A stretch of DNA of 64,000 bases, from assembly GCA_029215795.1 (NCBI GenBank), contig JARDYH010000005.1, positions 32,184,001-32,248,000 of the forward strand, read 5' to 3'. Position 1 is the first letter of the stretch. Each line of letters starts with the position of its first letter. The position numbers and the translations under genes are program-made. The notes beneath the pieces were generated by a model. That model was given only the letters and a program-made list of their open reading frames with translations. It was not told the DNA's origin and made no database searches. Origin of the DNA: Anniella stebbinsi. Taxonomy: Eukaryota; Chordata; Lepidosauria; Squamata; Anniellidae. Of the stretch, positions 33,564-44,584 are shown piece after piece.

Positions 33564-33900
33564 TAGGGGCGAATGGGAATTTTGTTTTTGCTCACAGAAT
33601 AGGCAAACAAAAATGAAGCTCTGAACATGAGTGTGAATATGCATCTGCCAAAAATAACCACAATTTGTCTCATTCCTGATTCCCATTTTGATTTGTGCAA
33701 ATTTCCCAATTTGTGTAAAATCCCTAATTTGCACAATTTCCTCCATAGATTGATTCAGCCATGCTTTAGCCACTGCAGGAAATTTGCGCAAACTTGTGGA
33801 CATTTGTGCAAATCTCCATTCAATCACAATTCAATTTGCATAAGTTTCCTATTTGCATAGAGCAAACAATGATCGCAAATGGGAATGGGAATCAGACATG
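33564..33900. repeat. AT-rich segment with repeated TTTGYRCAAA words
   Basis: It begins TAGGGGCGAATGGG, which resembles the hAT-like termini of this window. It contains many variants of 'atttgtgcaaatttccc' on both strands between 33690 and 33860. No matching right terminus or duplication was found, so the element class is uncertain. Confidence 0.45.
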
Positions 33901-34029
33901 AGAGAAGTGGTGAGATTATGTTCAGAAAAACCTGGCCATCTTGAATATTGCTCATTTGACCATCTCTAGCATGGAGACCTTTAAATAAAAATAAATAAAT
34001 CCCACCAGTGAACTGGAAGTTGAATCAGT

Positions 34030-34464
34030 GGCCATGTCTACACCAGCGATATATCCCGGGGTCATCCCTGTGCATCTAAATGATGCACACAGAATCCTGG
34101 GAGCAACTGGGGCTGACCTAGGGATGGCCCCGGGATAGCAGAAACCAGGGATATCCCAGTTTTCCCGCTGTCCCGGGACTTGAAACAGGCACAGAGCCAC
34201 GCTGGGTGGCTCTGTGCCCATGGGGGGGGGGGGGAAGCAATTTCACCATTTGCAGGATGGTGGGAGGTGGGGTGTGCACGGGGAGTTCCTACATTTTCCG
34301 CCACTCAGTGGGGCTCCTGGCTTTTTTTTTAAAAAAAAATTGTGCAATGTCCCTGTTTGTTTCCGGGACATCATGCTTCCATTTGTATGGTGGGGAATGA
34401 TCCCGGAAGTAGGTAAGTCCAGGATTTCCCCCCTCCCTCTACAACCTTAGGTGCAGAAAGGGCC
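34030..34464. mobile_element. PIF/Harbinger-like element (family K), copy 3
   Basis: 435 bp from GGCCATGTCTACACCAGC to GGTGCAGAAAGGGCC, homologous to the copies at 17827 and 30692. TAGGTAAGT at 34410-34418 corresponds to their CAGGTAAGT. The flanking triplets AGT and TCT do not match, so the duplication has decayed. Confidence 0.8.
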
Positions 34465-34801
34465 TCTGTATGTATCTGTTAATCTGGGCCACAGCTCCTC
34501 ATTCCAAACCATGTATTAGTGGAATGTGAACGTTCTTTTCAGAATCCATGTGCATGGATCACATGCAGGAGCTGTTTGCTCATGAATTTTCCCATCCAGG
34601 TGCAGAAGAATGCCTAGCTGCTGCCACCCCAACACAGGAAATAACTTTGAAACCAGTTGAATTTTGTAATGTTCCTCTGCTGGAGACCCTAGAGAGCTGC
34701 TGCCAATCAGAATGTAGACAATTCTGGTGCTAGTTGAACAAATAGTCAGACATGGTACAAAGCAGATTCCAAATGTGAATACCTCCTCTTTAAAAGCTTA
34801 A

Positions 34802-34886
34802 GGTGCAATCCTATGCGTGTTTAGAAAGAGAAAATGTCCTACAGCTCCAAGCATGCATATTCTTTCTAAACATGCGTAGGATTCCA
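34802..34886. repeat. Short palindromic reptile repeat (family N), hairpin form
   Basis: The left arm GTGCAATCCTATGCGTGTTT and the right arm AAACATGCGTAGGATTCCA are inverted, with AGAAAGA/TCTTTCT extending the stem. These are the ends of the short repeat also seen at 9174-9261. Confidence 0.7.
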
Positions 34887-34889
34887 CAT

Positions 34890-36550
34890 GTACTCATTTC
34901 TCATTCTCACCCAAAGATATCCAGAAGCAGAATGTTAATTAAAGATTGGGCAGGTGATAAGGTGCAGGGCATGGTAGTTCCTCTAGTTAATATTCACCCA
35001 AAGCAGCCAAGTATTATGTCTTTACTGTATTGTTTTAATTACCTGCCCTTTCCTAGTATATTAATTAACGTTTTATTATTATTCTAATATTTTGCCCAAA
35101 GCCCTCCTGTTGTTACTGGGTTTTAAATCCCATCAGCCCCGGCCAGCATGTCCAATGGTCTGAGGTGATGGAAGCTTTAGACCATCTGGCTGGCTACCAG
35201 TTTCCCATCCATATTTTACTTTGTTCTTCCCCTAGTCTCCTTGGTTTGCTCATGGAGAAAGGTGGGATAAAGATATTATTATAAACCAGGACCACATATG
35301 ATACTGGCTTGGAAGTCACACACACACGCATGTACACACACATCACTCAGCAGATAGTACTCTTCCATCACTGCTAGCAGCAGCAGAGAAAGAGTAATCT
35401 AGATGAGGATCTCTGGGAGAGGGAGTAGGGAGTATAGGCAGGGAGGAAATTCAGTGGTGGTGAGAGGGACAGGACCCACTTGGGGGCCTGTAGTAAAGGC
35501 TTTGGGGGACCTGCATGCAGCCTGATGGACACCTTGTGCACCCCATCATAAAAATATGTAAAGTTTACCCACAAACAAATTAGAATACTCTGACGCAGAA
35601 CCAGCCATTCCTTTATAAACAGAAAAAATGGCCGAAATATTGTCTTAAAATTCTAGAAGAGACAACAAGATTCTGTGATGGTGAGAAGGGCACTTCCTAA
35701 CGCCAAGAGCCTGATAAGCTTTTATATATGGATATCTTTAATCTATATTTGGAAGTCTTTATTTCCATAAGGATGTATTAAAGTTTGCAAGTGTGGACCA
35801 AAGGAGTGCTTATATGGTATACGGAAAATACTTTCTCTTGTACACAGTAATGAAACAATAATAATCAAGGCACATGAAATGACTGCTTGGAAAAAGTTCA
35901 CTGGCCTGGTCCATTAAACCTAGTATGATTATTAATTTCCCAGAGGATGCCTAGTGCTGATGAGGACATTCATGCTATTCAGAACTACAGGAAGAATAAA
36001 CATTTACAATTCCTTTTTAAATATATATGTTTCATTTTATATTCCTCATATGCCATATGGATATGCATATTTGTAGAAGCCAGCAAGATAATCAGTCGAA
36101 AGGGTCTCATTTTTGTATGCTTTATACTGTTCCAAAGATTTATTGACATGTTTAGTACAATCGTATTTAGAGTTTAGATTGGGCTTGTTTAAGCCAAGCT
36201 ATACAATGATTGGGCAGTTTGTTAATGGGACAGTTTTTATTGCTTTGGGGCCATGGGATTTTTCCCCCTTTCCCTGTAGAAGAACATCCACCTTCTTCCT
36301 CATTTCCCTGCACCTCTGGAGACCCTGCTGACTTAATTGCTACATAAAGAGCAGAACTCTGACTGTAAGTCTCCCCTAAAAAGAGAGCATTAGGATCTGG
36401 TCTAGGAATTCACTACAAATTCCAGGACTCTCCTGATCGAATTTTCTGCAATACTTCTCCTGTTTTGGAATTAGAATAACTTGTCTAATTATAGACAAAT
36501 CAGCACAATTGTACACAGAACTACTATGGTGTAATGCTGGGGGCAGAAAG
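34890..36550. other. No gene seen; fragments of small repeats
   Basis: A diverged AACTCCCATCAT-type palindromic piece lies at about 35105-35200, and a LINE/SINE-like tail at 35225-35280 ('ggagaaaggtgggataaaga'). Otherwise the sequence is unique-looking and has no supported open frame. Confidence 0.45.
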
Positions 36551-36555
36551 AAGAT

Positions 36556-36660
36556 AGGTCTCCAGGTGTTTGGGACTACAACTCTCAGAATCTCCTGCCA
36601 GCATGGCCAATGGTCAGAAATCCTGGGCATTGAAGCACAACAACACATTTGAAGATCTAC
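36556..36660. repeat. Palindromic MITE (AACTCCCATCAT family), diverged
   Basis: The blocks 'ctccaggtgtttgggactac', 'aactctcagaatctcctgcc' and 'agcatggccaatggtcagaa' match the family also seen at 49777 and 61851. Confidence 0.65.
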
Positions 36661-36729
36661 TTTATGCCCACTCCTAGCGGATAGACAGTTGCACCTAGCT
36701 GAGAGAGACCTTAGGCTGATATCGTGGCT

Positions 36730-36865
36730 CAGTTGTGAAGCTGTCTTGTGCTAATGACTTTCTCTGTCTAACTTATTTCACAGGTTCTTGTGAGGATAAG
36801 ATGGGATTATTACACCATCCTTAGCTCCATGGAGGAGGGGCAGGATATGAATGTATTGTGGACAT
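36730..36865 (+). repeat. MIR-like SINE or LINE 3' tail fragment
   Basis: 'cacaggttcttgtgaggata' then 'gctccatggaggaggggcag' and 'gatatgaatgta' reproduce the 3' domain of the SINE at 53545-53735 in the opposite orientation. The tRNA-derived head is not recognisable here. Confidence 0.55.
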
Positions 36866-36869
36866 GATC

Positions 36870-39515
36870 CAGATTTGTTTGTCTGCTGCTATTTATCTAG
36901 CAAATGCCTTTTTATTTTTTGGGGGAAAACTCAAGTTCCTAAGAGATGCTCAGATACTGTGGGATATGTGATGTGAGTGGTGCTGTTATGTGAGAGAGTG
37001 GTTGGGTATGTATGAATGAAGAATAGTCACATAACATAACCTCACTGTATGTGGCAGAATAGGTCCCCCCCTTGCATGGACTGAACTGTGAAGTTGGAAT
37101 TAGGTCATGTGAAAATCACACTTTTCTATGTGAAGACAAACTTTATTTTCTTTCTCTTTCTTTTATCAACACAGATTTTTTATCATGCAAGTTGAGCAGT
37201 GATGTGGCTCAAGGATAACTTTCTGCTCTTGACAAAAAATGTTGGTATCCCATTTGCCACTTCCTGGTGCAAATTTATGCTTGGGGGATGGCCAGCAACT
37301 CACTGAACAATTGTCTGAATCAGCAACAAGTATAGCACACTCCGGGGGGTGGGGGGAATGACACCTAAATGGGCATATGAATTGGCCTTACTTGCAAGTT
37401 TAAAGGGATAATTTCCTGTGTCTTTATCTGTACAGATAAGGCAAATATAATTACCAAGGAGCAAATTCCAGTAGTATATCATATTTTATATTAATAGAAC
37501 CATCAAATATTGCTCATTTTCAGCAGATAACAACCAAATAAATAAATAAATAAATACATAAATAAATAAATAAAATTAGCATACGAGTTCTGAAATATGG
37601 CTTGGACTGCCTGCAACAGCCTTTGAAATACAGATATATTTCTTCCTTTAATCCTTTAAAGGAAATCTAATCTTTTAATTTCCATAGAAATTAGAATCTC
37701 ATCTAGGTGGCAGCCTTACCTCTCAATTTCTAGTGATAATGATACGAGAAGGAGGAGAGGGTTCGCCCTCATTTAGTGAAAGTTTAACCAGATTCCAAAG
37801 AGATTATTTTTATTTGTAATCAGATACATTATTCTGGACTGATTTCTTTCCTCCATTGTCTTCTTTCTGTGTTTGCTTCCGAGCACCTTTCTGATTTCAC
37901 CTTCCTAGAGAAAAGCTGTTGATTTGGGGAATAACCTTTTCTGCATTTCTAAATACAACGACCTTTCAATATCAGTGGGTGCTATCAATTACAACAGAGA
38001 TCTTTCAGGTTTCTCCTTTTACAAGGCATGTCAGCAGCACCCGTACTGTCCCTCCAGGCTGCCTTTTCCTCTTTCCCTTTTTCTTCAGACTCAGGTTTGA
38101 TTTCTTATTCAAAATGTGTCAGCTGGGAACCTCTCACTCAGTTCTGGATTACGATACACAACATCTATGGTGCCTGGTTAGAATTTCATTTCTATGGAGA
38201 TGAGATTGGACTCTACATCCAGGAAAAACACACACATACCAATGCATTTGTTCTTTCAAGGACTACAGAACGTTGGCATTCTCTTGCTGCTAGGCAGGAT
38301 TTTAGCACTTTTCCTTCTACTGTAGATGGGGAGAAATGTGATTCACGGTCTTCATTGACTGAATAGTAATTATTTTTGTTTCCCTAAAGATTATCATTTT
38401 TTTCTCTCATTTCCTCTTGCTTTCAATATTCACCATATGTATTTAAGGAGGAGGCATAAGGGGAAGGGAAATTCTGGACCAAATTATTGTTATGCGGTGA
38501 TGCTACATGGCTTAATACTACAAAGACCAAGAGCATCATCAGACAAGTGTTTTATTGCACGCTACTGCCCACTTATGGATGTTTGTGCATCCTTTAGACT
38601 ATGACGTCCGCCTCCCACGCACCTCCCTCTCCTTCTTGACTGTTTTCCATCACAAAATGGACCCTTATAATCCAACTTTTTAAAAGCAGAATGTGTTGCC
38701 GTTTCCTGTTGTGTGCAGGAGAAGCAGCATGATAAAAATGGCTCCTGAATGGGCCATGTGGTCTTTGTTTACTTTCTCTTTCTTCTCTGGGTAGAAAGAG
38801 GGAGTGTCTTGGGACAGGAGCAGGGGTGGAAAAGTGACAGTAGGAAACCACGATTCCCCCCGTCTGATGATGCTCCAAGACAACCTTAATTTGTGTAGTG
38901 TTGTTGGTGTTTTCCTTCTCCTAATCTGTACACTTTTCATATTATGCAGAGACAATCTGTTTACAGTAGCAAATTTCCTTCTAAAAGAAGTGTGTGTGTG
39001 AGAGAGTGAGAGCGAGAGAGAGCTGAAGCACATAGAGATTTGTGGATTTCCCTGTAACATGCATATACATCTGTGGAAAATTAACAAATTGGGTAGACCA
39101 GGGGAAACAGCGTAAACTCCTTGCATATAAATGAGTAGTCAATTTTCAACTGCAACCATTGCTTTGACAGCTATATAATTATGCGGGCCATGAATTACTT
39201 TCAGTAATTACCTAGTGTATAATTTTATTCACTGAAAATTAGTTGTGTAATAAAATGAGGTGTTCTTGTTGTTGTTTTGTAAGCACAGACACGCAGAATA
39301 GTGAACTGTTCACTAGGGAATCCAACTGTGGGGATCAGACCATAAAAAACCAAAAAAACCAGACCATCACCCATCAAACCTGGAGATGCCACAAGAAATG
39401 TGTTCATTATGCTTTGTTGCTCTCCATTAGGCTTTTGATGGCTTGGAAAGTATCTGGTGCACAATGAGGACACCAACAACACATTTCCTCGGATAAATAA
39501 GTGGGCTCTAAATGG
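36870..39515. other. No gene or long repeat seen
   Basis: Unique-looking AT-rich sequence with an (AAAT)n run at 37536-37575 and a GT/GA-rich run at 38990-39022. Open frames of up to 148 codons have no recognisable domain or codon pattern. I do not support them as genes. Confidence 0.5.
37536..37575. repeat. (AAAT)n microsatellite
   Basis: AAAT units with one interruption. Confidence 0.92.
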
Positions 39516-39527
39516 ATGTCTTATTGC

Positions 39528-39911
39528 TAGGGACGTTCAAGAATTTTGTTTCTGTTTGTGAAGTGTTTGAACTTACCTATTCGCAACTCCAAATGTGAAT
39601 GGGAGCACATTTCTTGGCCAAAGCCCAGGTATTCCTGAGCTTACCATCACAAACAATGTGTTCGCTTGAAAAATGGGCACTTTTTGAAAAATGTGAATTT
39701 TCCCCCTCAAAAAAGCATTTTAATTGTTTAGTCAATAGGGGAAAGTGTGCATTTGGCTCTGTGCTTTGAAAGAAATGCTCACCCAGTTGAGCATTTTTTT
39801 CCATTTGGAAAAAAGCAAAGAAAAAATCTCAAAGAGGAACAAGGCAAACTGACTTTCCAGATGGAAATTGAAGAAACTCAAGGAGCTTGAGCCTCACTGA
39901 TTTCATCTCTG
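39528..39911. mobile_element. Possible hAT-like element, decayed
   Basis: The left end is TAGGGACGTTCAAG. The right end 'cactgatttcatctctg' is, on the complement, similar to the family G start (TAGGGATGTGCAAATCAGC). The flanks CTTATTGC and CTTGCCAC differ only by four transitions, which fits a decayed 8-bp duplication but could be chance. Confidence 0.4.
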
Positions 39912-40124
39912 CTTGCCACTTGCTGACTTGAACAAGGTTCTCCTTGCTTTAACAGTTATGAAATACAAACATGTTCTCTCAATCTCTGGCTGGTATAGTG
40001 GCCCATGCACCTGCCCCCATGCACCTCCTGTAGCATATTGAGTGCTCTCGAATGAAGCAACACTAATTGTTTATTTCCCTGTTTGCTACATCCTCTCTAC
40101 CGTTTACTTCCTTAGGTACTCATT

Positions 40125-40349
40125 GGCTGAATTCAGACAACACGATAGTCAATGGTGGGGTAATAAGCAACTTTACAGTTGTTCATCTAGGGGGTACTCC
40201 CCACACAACATGGCGATAAATAATCAACTGTGGTGTGGATTAGGATCAGCGCTGAGTTGACTATGGCAGCATTCAGATGACATGATAGTCAATACAACTG
40301 ACGATTGCCCCCCCCCCCCAGTTGCTTATTGTGGCGTCCGAATTCAGCC
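40125..40349 (+). mobile_element. PIF/Harbinger-like MITE (family J)
   Basis: About 225 bp from GGCTGAATTCAGACAACACG to CGTCCGAATTCAGCC, homologous along its length to 8436-8661. The flanking triplets ATT and AGT differ by one base. The next related element begins three bases later. Confidence 0.78.
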
Positions 40350-40352
40350 AGT

Positions 40353-40886
40353 GGCTGAATTCAGACAACACATTAAGCAACTGAGGGGGTGGGGAAAACA
40401 ATTGTCAGTTGTGTTGCTTATTGTGTTGTGTGGAGGGTAACATGCCACTCACAAACTACTGACAGTATGCTATTCTGCAACTGAGAGAAACAACTGGCTT
40501 GCAAGTTGTTTAGCTCGAAGCCAGTTGTTTAAAGTGTTATGTGGAGGGGTGAGTGGGTTAATGGTGTGTGGTGAGTGGGTTAAAACACTAGCCCATAGAG
40601 GCAGGTGGCAAGAGCAACTAAAGCGGCGGCTGCCTCTCTGCTACAACTGGTGCAACTTGCAGAGGCTGCTGAGATAGAACTGGGAGGACTGAGGGAGGAG
40701 GGAGGGTGGGGAGAGGGGTGGGGGCTGTGTCAGTCAAATGCTCGGTTGACTATTAGTCCACTCAACGCCAGCCCCAACCACCCACAGTTGTGTAGGGATA
40801 TGTTGTGTGGGGAGTACCCACAAAATAACCAACTGTGAGTTGGCTACTCAACCCACCATTGACTAATGTGTTGTCCGAATGCAACC
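40353..40886. mobile_element. Longer family J relative, adjacent
   Basis: 534 bp from GGCTGAATTCAGACAACACA to TGTGTTGTCCGAATGCAACC. Internal sequence near both ends (CAACTGAGGG, and 'ggggagtacccac', 'aaccaactgtgagttg') shares words with the 226-bp MITEs, but the middle is longer and different. It may be closer to the parental element; no transposase frame is visible. Confidence 0.6.
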
Positions 40887-40941
40887 ACTGTCATGACTCA
40901 GTCAGAATCACAATATCTGGTTGCATTAAGTTTAGAGGCTA

Positions 40942-41628
40942 CAGTGGTGTGCTGAAAATTTCTCCCACATTTTATTCAATTTCATAGAAGAGAAGTTGCT
41001 TTCTAAAAGAAATTCAATGGTGAAGAAATTTTGGCAAAATTCTCATGGGTTAGATGTGAGTTTCCTGGGCTTACCTTACTTAGGAGGTGGTGAAGGAATA
41101 AGCACAGCTTCCTGTTTTCCATTGTACAATCACCTCTCTGGCAGCCTGTAGCCTTCTCAGCTTCCTACACTTCAACTGAAGGCCAGTGGAAGGCATCATG
41201 AGGAAATTCCTCCCATAAGGCATTTTCAGATCAGGAAGTGCAGGCAGTTTGGGAGGATAGCTGAGATTAGGTAAACTCAAAAGCACCACAAACATAAATT
41301 ATAAAACCCTCTGAGAATGAGGCAGAACAATGGAAGCCCCTTTCATGGGGGAAGGAAACTTTTAAGAAATTGGAGGACAGACTTGGCAGAGCTCTAACTC
41401 CACCTCATCCCTGGAGCTAGACACAACAATATGGTTGATGTTGTTGCAGCTAGAAAAGTAAAAAAAAAACTTGCCCAAAAAGAAAGAAGCTGTGCTATAA
41501 GGCCTGCTAATGGGGAGACCTACCTGTGAGAAATGTTGAGAATTTCTCCTGCCCCTGGAATTTGTCCCCATATTCTCTGCCCACAAATAAGGTGGAGAAT
41601 TTCAAGATATCATTTTCGCTCAGCTCTA
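40942..41628. mobile_element. hAT-like element (family H), second copy, diverged
   Basis: It shares with 43780-44316 the left block 'gctgaaaatttc', the middle 'gatgttgttgcagcta' and 'aagaagctgtgctataaggc', and the right block 'gagacctacctgtgagaaat', ending CAGCTCTA. No target duplication survives. Confidence 0.65.
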
Positions 41629-41807
41629 GTTATAAGATTCCAAGAAATGACAAGCATCTTCTTCTGTCATTCCATGCCAGCATCATACAAAAACTTGCAA
41701 AAGTTGTGGCCACAAATTCTAAAAGATTAGACAGTCCTATATAAATTTCCTGGCTCAGGTCAGCTTCTGGAGTTGAGTGTTCAAACTGTTGTCTGTTCAG
41801 CATTTCC

Positions 41808-42109
41808 TAAGGATGGGCAGAAGTGTCAATTCCTTTCCTGTCAATTTCCTCCTTCTACTACCTCCAGGTTCATTCTGTACAAACTTTCTGTTTAACGGGG
41901 GGTGGGGGGAATCCATATGTTATTTAAGGTTGGATTTTTCAAATGGGTGTGTTAATGGATGCATGTCCCCATTGACTAATGCATGCTTGTGCATGAAAAG
42001 GATGCAAATGTGCACATATTGTTAAATGCATTTCCCCCCTTCACAGAACATTGCAAGCCTGTAAAAATATAAATAAAAGCTGACAAAACACGTTTCCCAC
42101 CCATCCCTA
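41808..42109. mobile_element. hAT-like element, small, decayed
   Basis: 302 bp from TAAGGATGGGCAG to CCCACCCATCCCTA. The flanks GCATTTCC and GTGTTCCC agree at five of eight positions, and all the differences are transitions. The interior contains repeated 'gcatg' and 'tgtgcacat' words. Confidence 0.6.
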
Positions 42110-42119
42110 GTGTTCCCTA

Positions 42120-43385
42120 ACTTGTTTAAGCTGCTGGAAACTGCCAGATATGCTCTCTTTACCTGTTGCCATTTTAATCTGGTGTGAGCTTTCCTTTGGA
42201 TGAGGATGATTAGGTACTGGGACCCACTTTCAGAACCACTGACACCCCAGGCATGGAAGCTGAGACCTGCCTGCCAAACATCTGATCCAAATGGCCTCAC
42301 CTCTAATACCAAGGTCCCAGAGACACTGACAGCCTAGATGTTCCTCCTCAATGCCAGGAATAAAGACAGAGTGTTCAGATTGAGCTGACCTCCCAAAGGT
42401 GCAGCGGTATACACATGGCTCATTAGAACTTCCACAGTGAGATATACTCCAGCAACAAAGATGCCAGAAACAACTCCACAGAGCTTCAAGAAGAGATTGA
42501 GAGAGTAGCATCTTGCAGAAATAAAATGTAAAGAAAGGCTTATAGTGCAATTCAATTTGTGTTATTGATTTCAATGAGACACACTTCTAGCTAAGTGAGT
42601 ATAGGATTCCACCTTCAGTCAGGCAGGATCTATAATGGTTCTTTGCCTAAGAACCAAGGAAGAAGTTATTAGAAAAAATCCAATCAATGCCTATTACAGA
42701 TAATTAAAACGATGGAGAAAAGGATGGAATATGCACCATTTTGAAAATGTTTTAAAAAGAAGACTATGAAATTGGAAAAGATACAGAAAACTATAAGAAG
42801 GATATATGAATCACACAATCATTTACCTTCTAAAGTTATAAGTGGAAATCAAGAGAACTGGTTCCTTGTATTGGGGTCAAATCCTAATTCATAGACCACA
42901 TTCTATTTGGAGCATCTGAAAATACCAGGAAGGTTGCCAATTATTATAGCCCTTTCCTAAGAGTAATGGCACTTACAAAAAGAGAGAGTTCTTATTTTGT
43001 TATTCAATTGAAACAGATTATTATGGCTTTACAAATTGACTCGTGACCCATAAATGCACTTTGCTCTGATTATGTTAAGCCACTTTTCCCGCAAGGGTAC
43101 TTTTTAAAGCTATTTGGACTTCAATTTGTGGCCCAGTTATCTACTCAATTTAGTGGAACTACTCACAAGTAAATAGGTTGTGGACTGCAGCTCCAAAAAC
43201 ACAATAAATGTTATGGTGTGTTAAGAGCAGGAGGAGAGGATAAAGTGCAACAATAAAGAGACACCTATACAATTGACATTTAAAAGATGGAATTTCCTTA
43301 ATATTGTACCTCTTATTGCCCCTCATAATTGACTACAGCTGATTAGGGCTGAGAGGAGCTGCTGTCCAGTAATGTCTGAAAAGTC
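42120..43385. other. No gene seen; one small family N piece
   Basis: AT-rich sequence. At about 42543-42612 'gtgcaattcaatttgtgtta' and 'agtgagtataggattcca' form a weak copy of the short palindromic reptile repeat. Open frames are not supported. Confidence 0.45.
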
Positions 43386-43392
43386 ACACATT

Positions 43393-43575
43393 TGCCAGAT
43401 TTACACCAAGCAGGATATATTGGTATGAAAGCAGTATATGGTATGTGTCAATGAACTCGACGAGTTGTCAGTGCACTTCAATACTGCTATAAAGCAGTAG
43501 TGTGGCTCCTGCCTTTTATATACCACTTTCATACCGCTTTCATAGTGCAATATCCTGCTTGGTGTAGATTGGGCC
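43393..43575. mobile_element. Small MITE (family L)
   Basis: It runs from TGCCAGATTTACACCAAGC to TTGGTGTAGATTGGGCC with inverted ends and an internal inverted pair ('ggtatgaaagc' and 'gctttcatag'). The same layout occurs at 44413 and 48795. Confidence 0.75.
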
Positions 43576-43779
43576 AATGTCAGCCCCCCTCCAGGACTAG
43601 CTCCAAGACAGAATTGCTGCATCCTGCACCTTCAACCTTAAATGACAAAACAAGTATATTTTAAAAACCTCTGTTATGATTTCTTGTGAAATGTATCATG
43701 ATCAAATTAGATAACAAAGAGAGATACACGAATGTGACAAAATGGTATTTTATTTTATTATTTAGCTGCATATTTGAGT

Positions 43780-44316
43780 TAGTGCTGTGCCAAAAATTTC
43801 TTGTATGAAAATGTTGTCCATTCTCATTAAATTTGATAGAAAAGATAATGGTTCCTGCACTTCCCACCCAGGGTAAGACATCATAAATGCATTCCTTCCT
43901 GAGGCAAAAAAAAGTGAGGTCCCTTTCATGGGGAAATAAAATTTTCAGGAAATTCCTGAGATGTTTATTTTCTGACTTCCTTGAAATAAAAGGACACTTT
44001 TTAGATTCCCCTCTCCACATTTTCTTCACTATTATTTGTTTGTGGTGGCTGCATTCCCTCCTCTCAATGCCCTGGAGTGATGCTAGATCTATGGGGCATT
44101 GTGGAGAATTCAAAATGGGGGCCAGGCTGTCAGCACAGTTGATGCTGTTGTTGCCATTTGCAGTAGCAGTGCAAACCCCCCTCCCCCCCCAAAAAAAACC
44201 CTTGGAAAAAACAAAGAAGCTGTTCTACAACCCATGCCAATGGTGATGTCTACCTGTGAGAAATTGTTGGAAAAATCGTCTGCCCAACTTTGAGGGGCCA
44301 CTTGTGCACAGCTCTA
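43780..44316. mobile_element. hAT-like element (family H)
   Basis: 537 bp from TAGTGCTGTGCCAAAAATTT to CTTGTGCACAGCTCTA. The flanks ATTTGAGT (43772-43779) and ATTTGAAT (44317-44324) form an 8-bp duplication with one mismatch. Open frames inside (up to 150 codons) have no transposase motifs and are not conserved in the copy at 40942. Confidence 0.82.
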
Positions 44317-44412
44317 ATTTGAATATCTATTTGCATTCTTGATGTACTTTAACGTATCATTTCTCCTATCAGCAATGCTAAATTGGTGAGAGGAGGGAGT
44401 TTTTGAATGATG

Positions 44413-44580
44413 GCCAGATCCACACCTTGTGTCAATTCATTACGATTGTAGAATAAAAAGCAGGATATAACACTATAACACTATAGAAGTGGCATGCGAA
44501 ATGTGGATTGTGTCCCAACAGTTATCAGTGTAGCTCAATACCGCTATAAAGCAGTAGTGTGGATCTTGCCACTGGTGTCT
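44413..44580. mobile_element. Small MITE (family L)
   Basis: It starts GGCCAGATCCACACC and ends 'gcagtagtgtggatcttgcc'. It shows the uninterrupted layout of the element split at 32219-32851. Confidence 0.72.
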
Positions 44581-44584
44581 CCTG

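Noticed and set aside
33330..33827. 165-codon minus-strand open frame
   Set aside because: It overlaps the repeated TTTGYRCAAA segment and has no recognisable domain.
38680..39126. 148-codon minus-strand open frame
   Set aside because: No recognisable domain, and it includes a translated GA/CA-rich run. There is no supporting splice or promoter context.
43661..44316. 150- and 119-codon frames as a possible hAT transposase
   Set aside because: There are no hAT dimerisation or catalytic motifs, and the second family copy at 40942 does not keep the frames. The element is non-autonomous.
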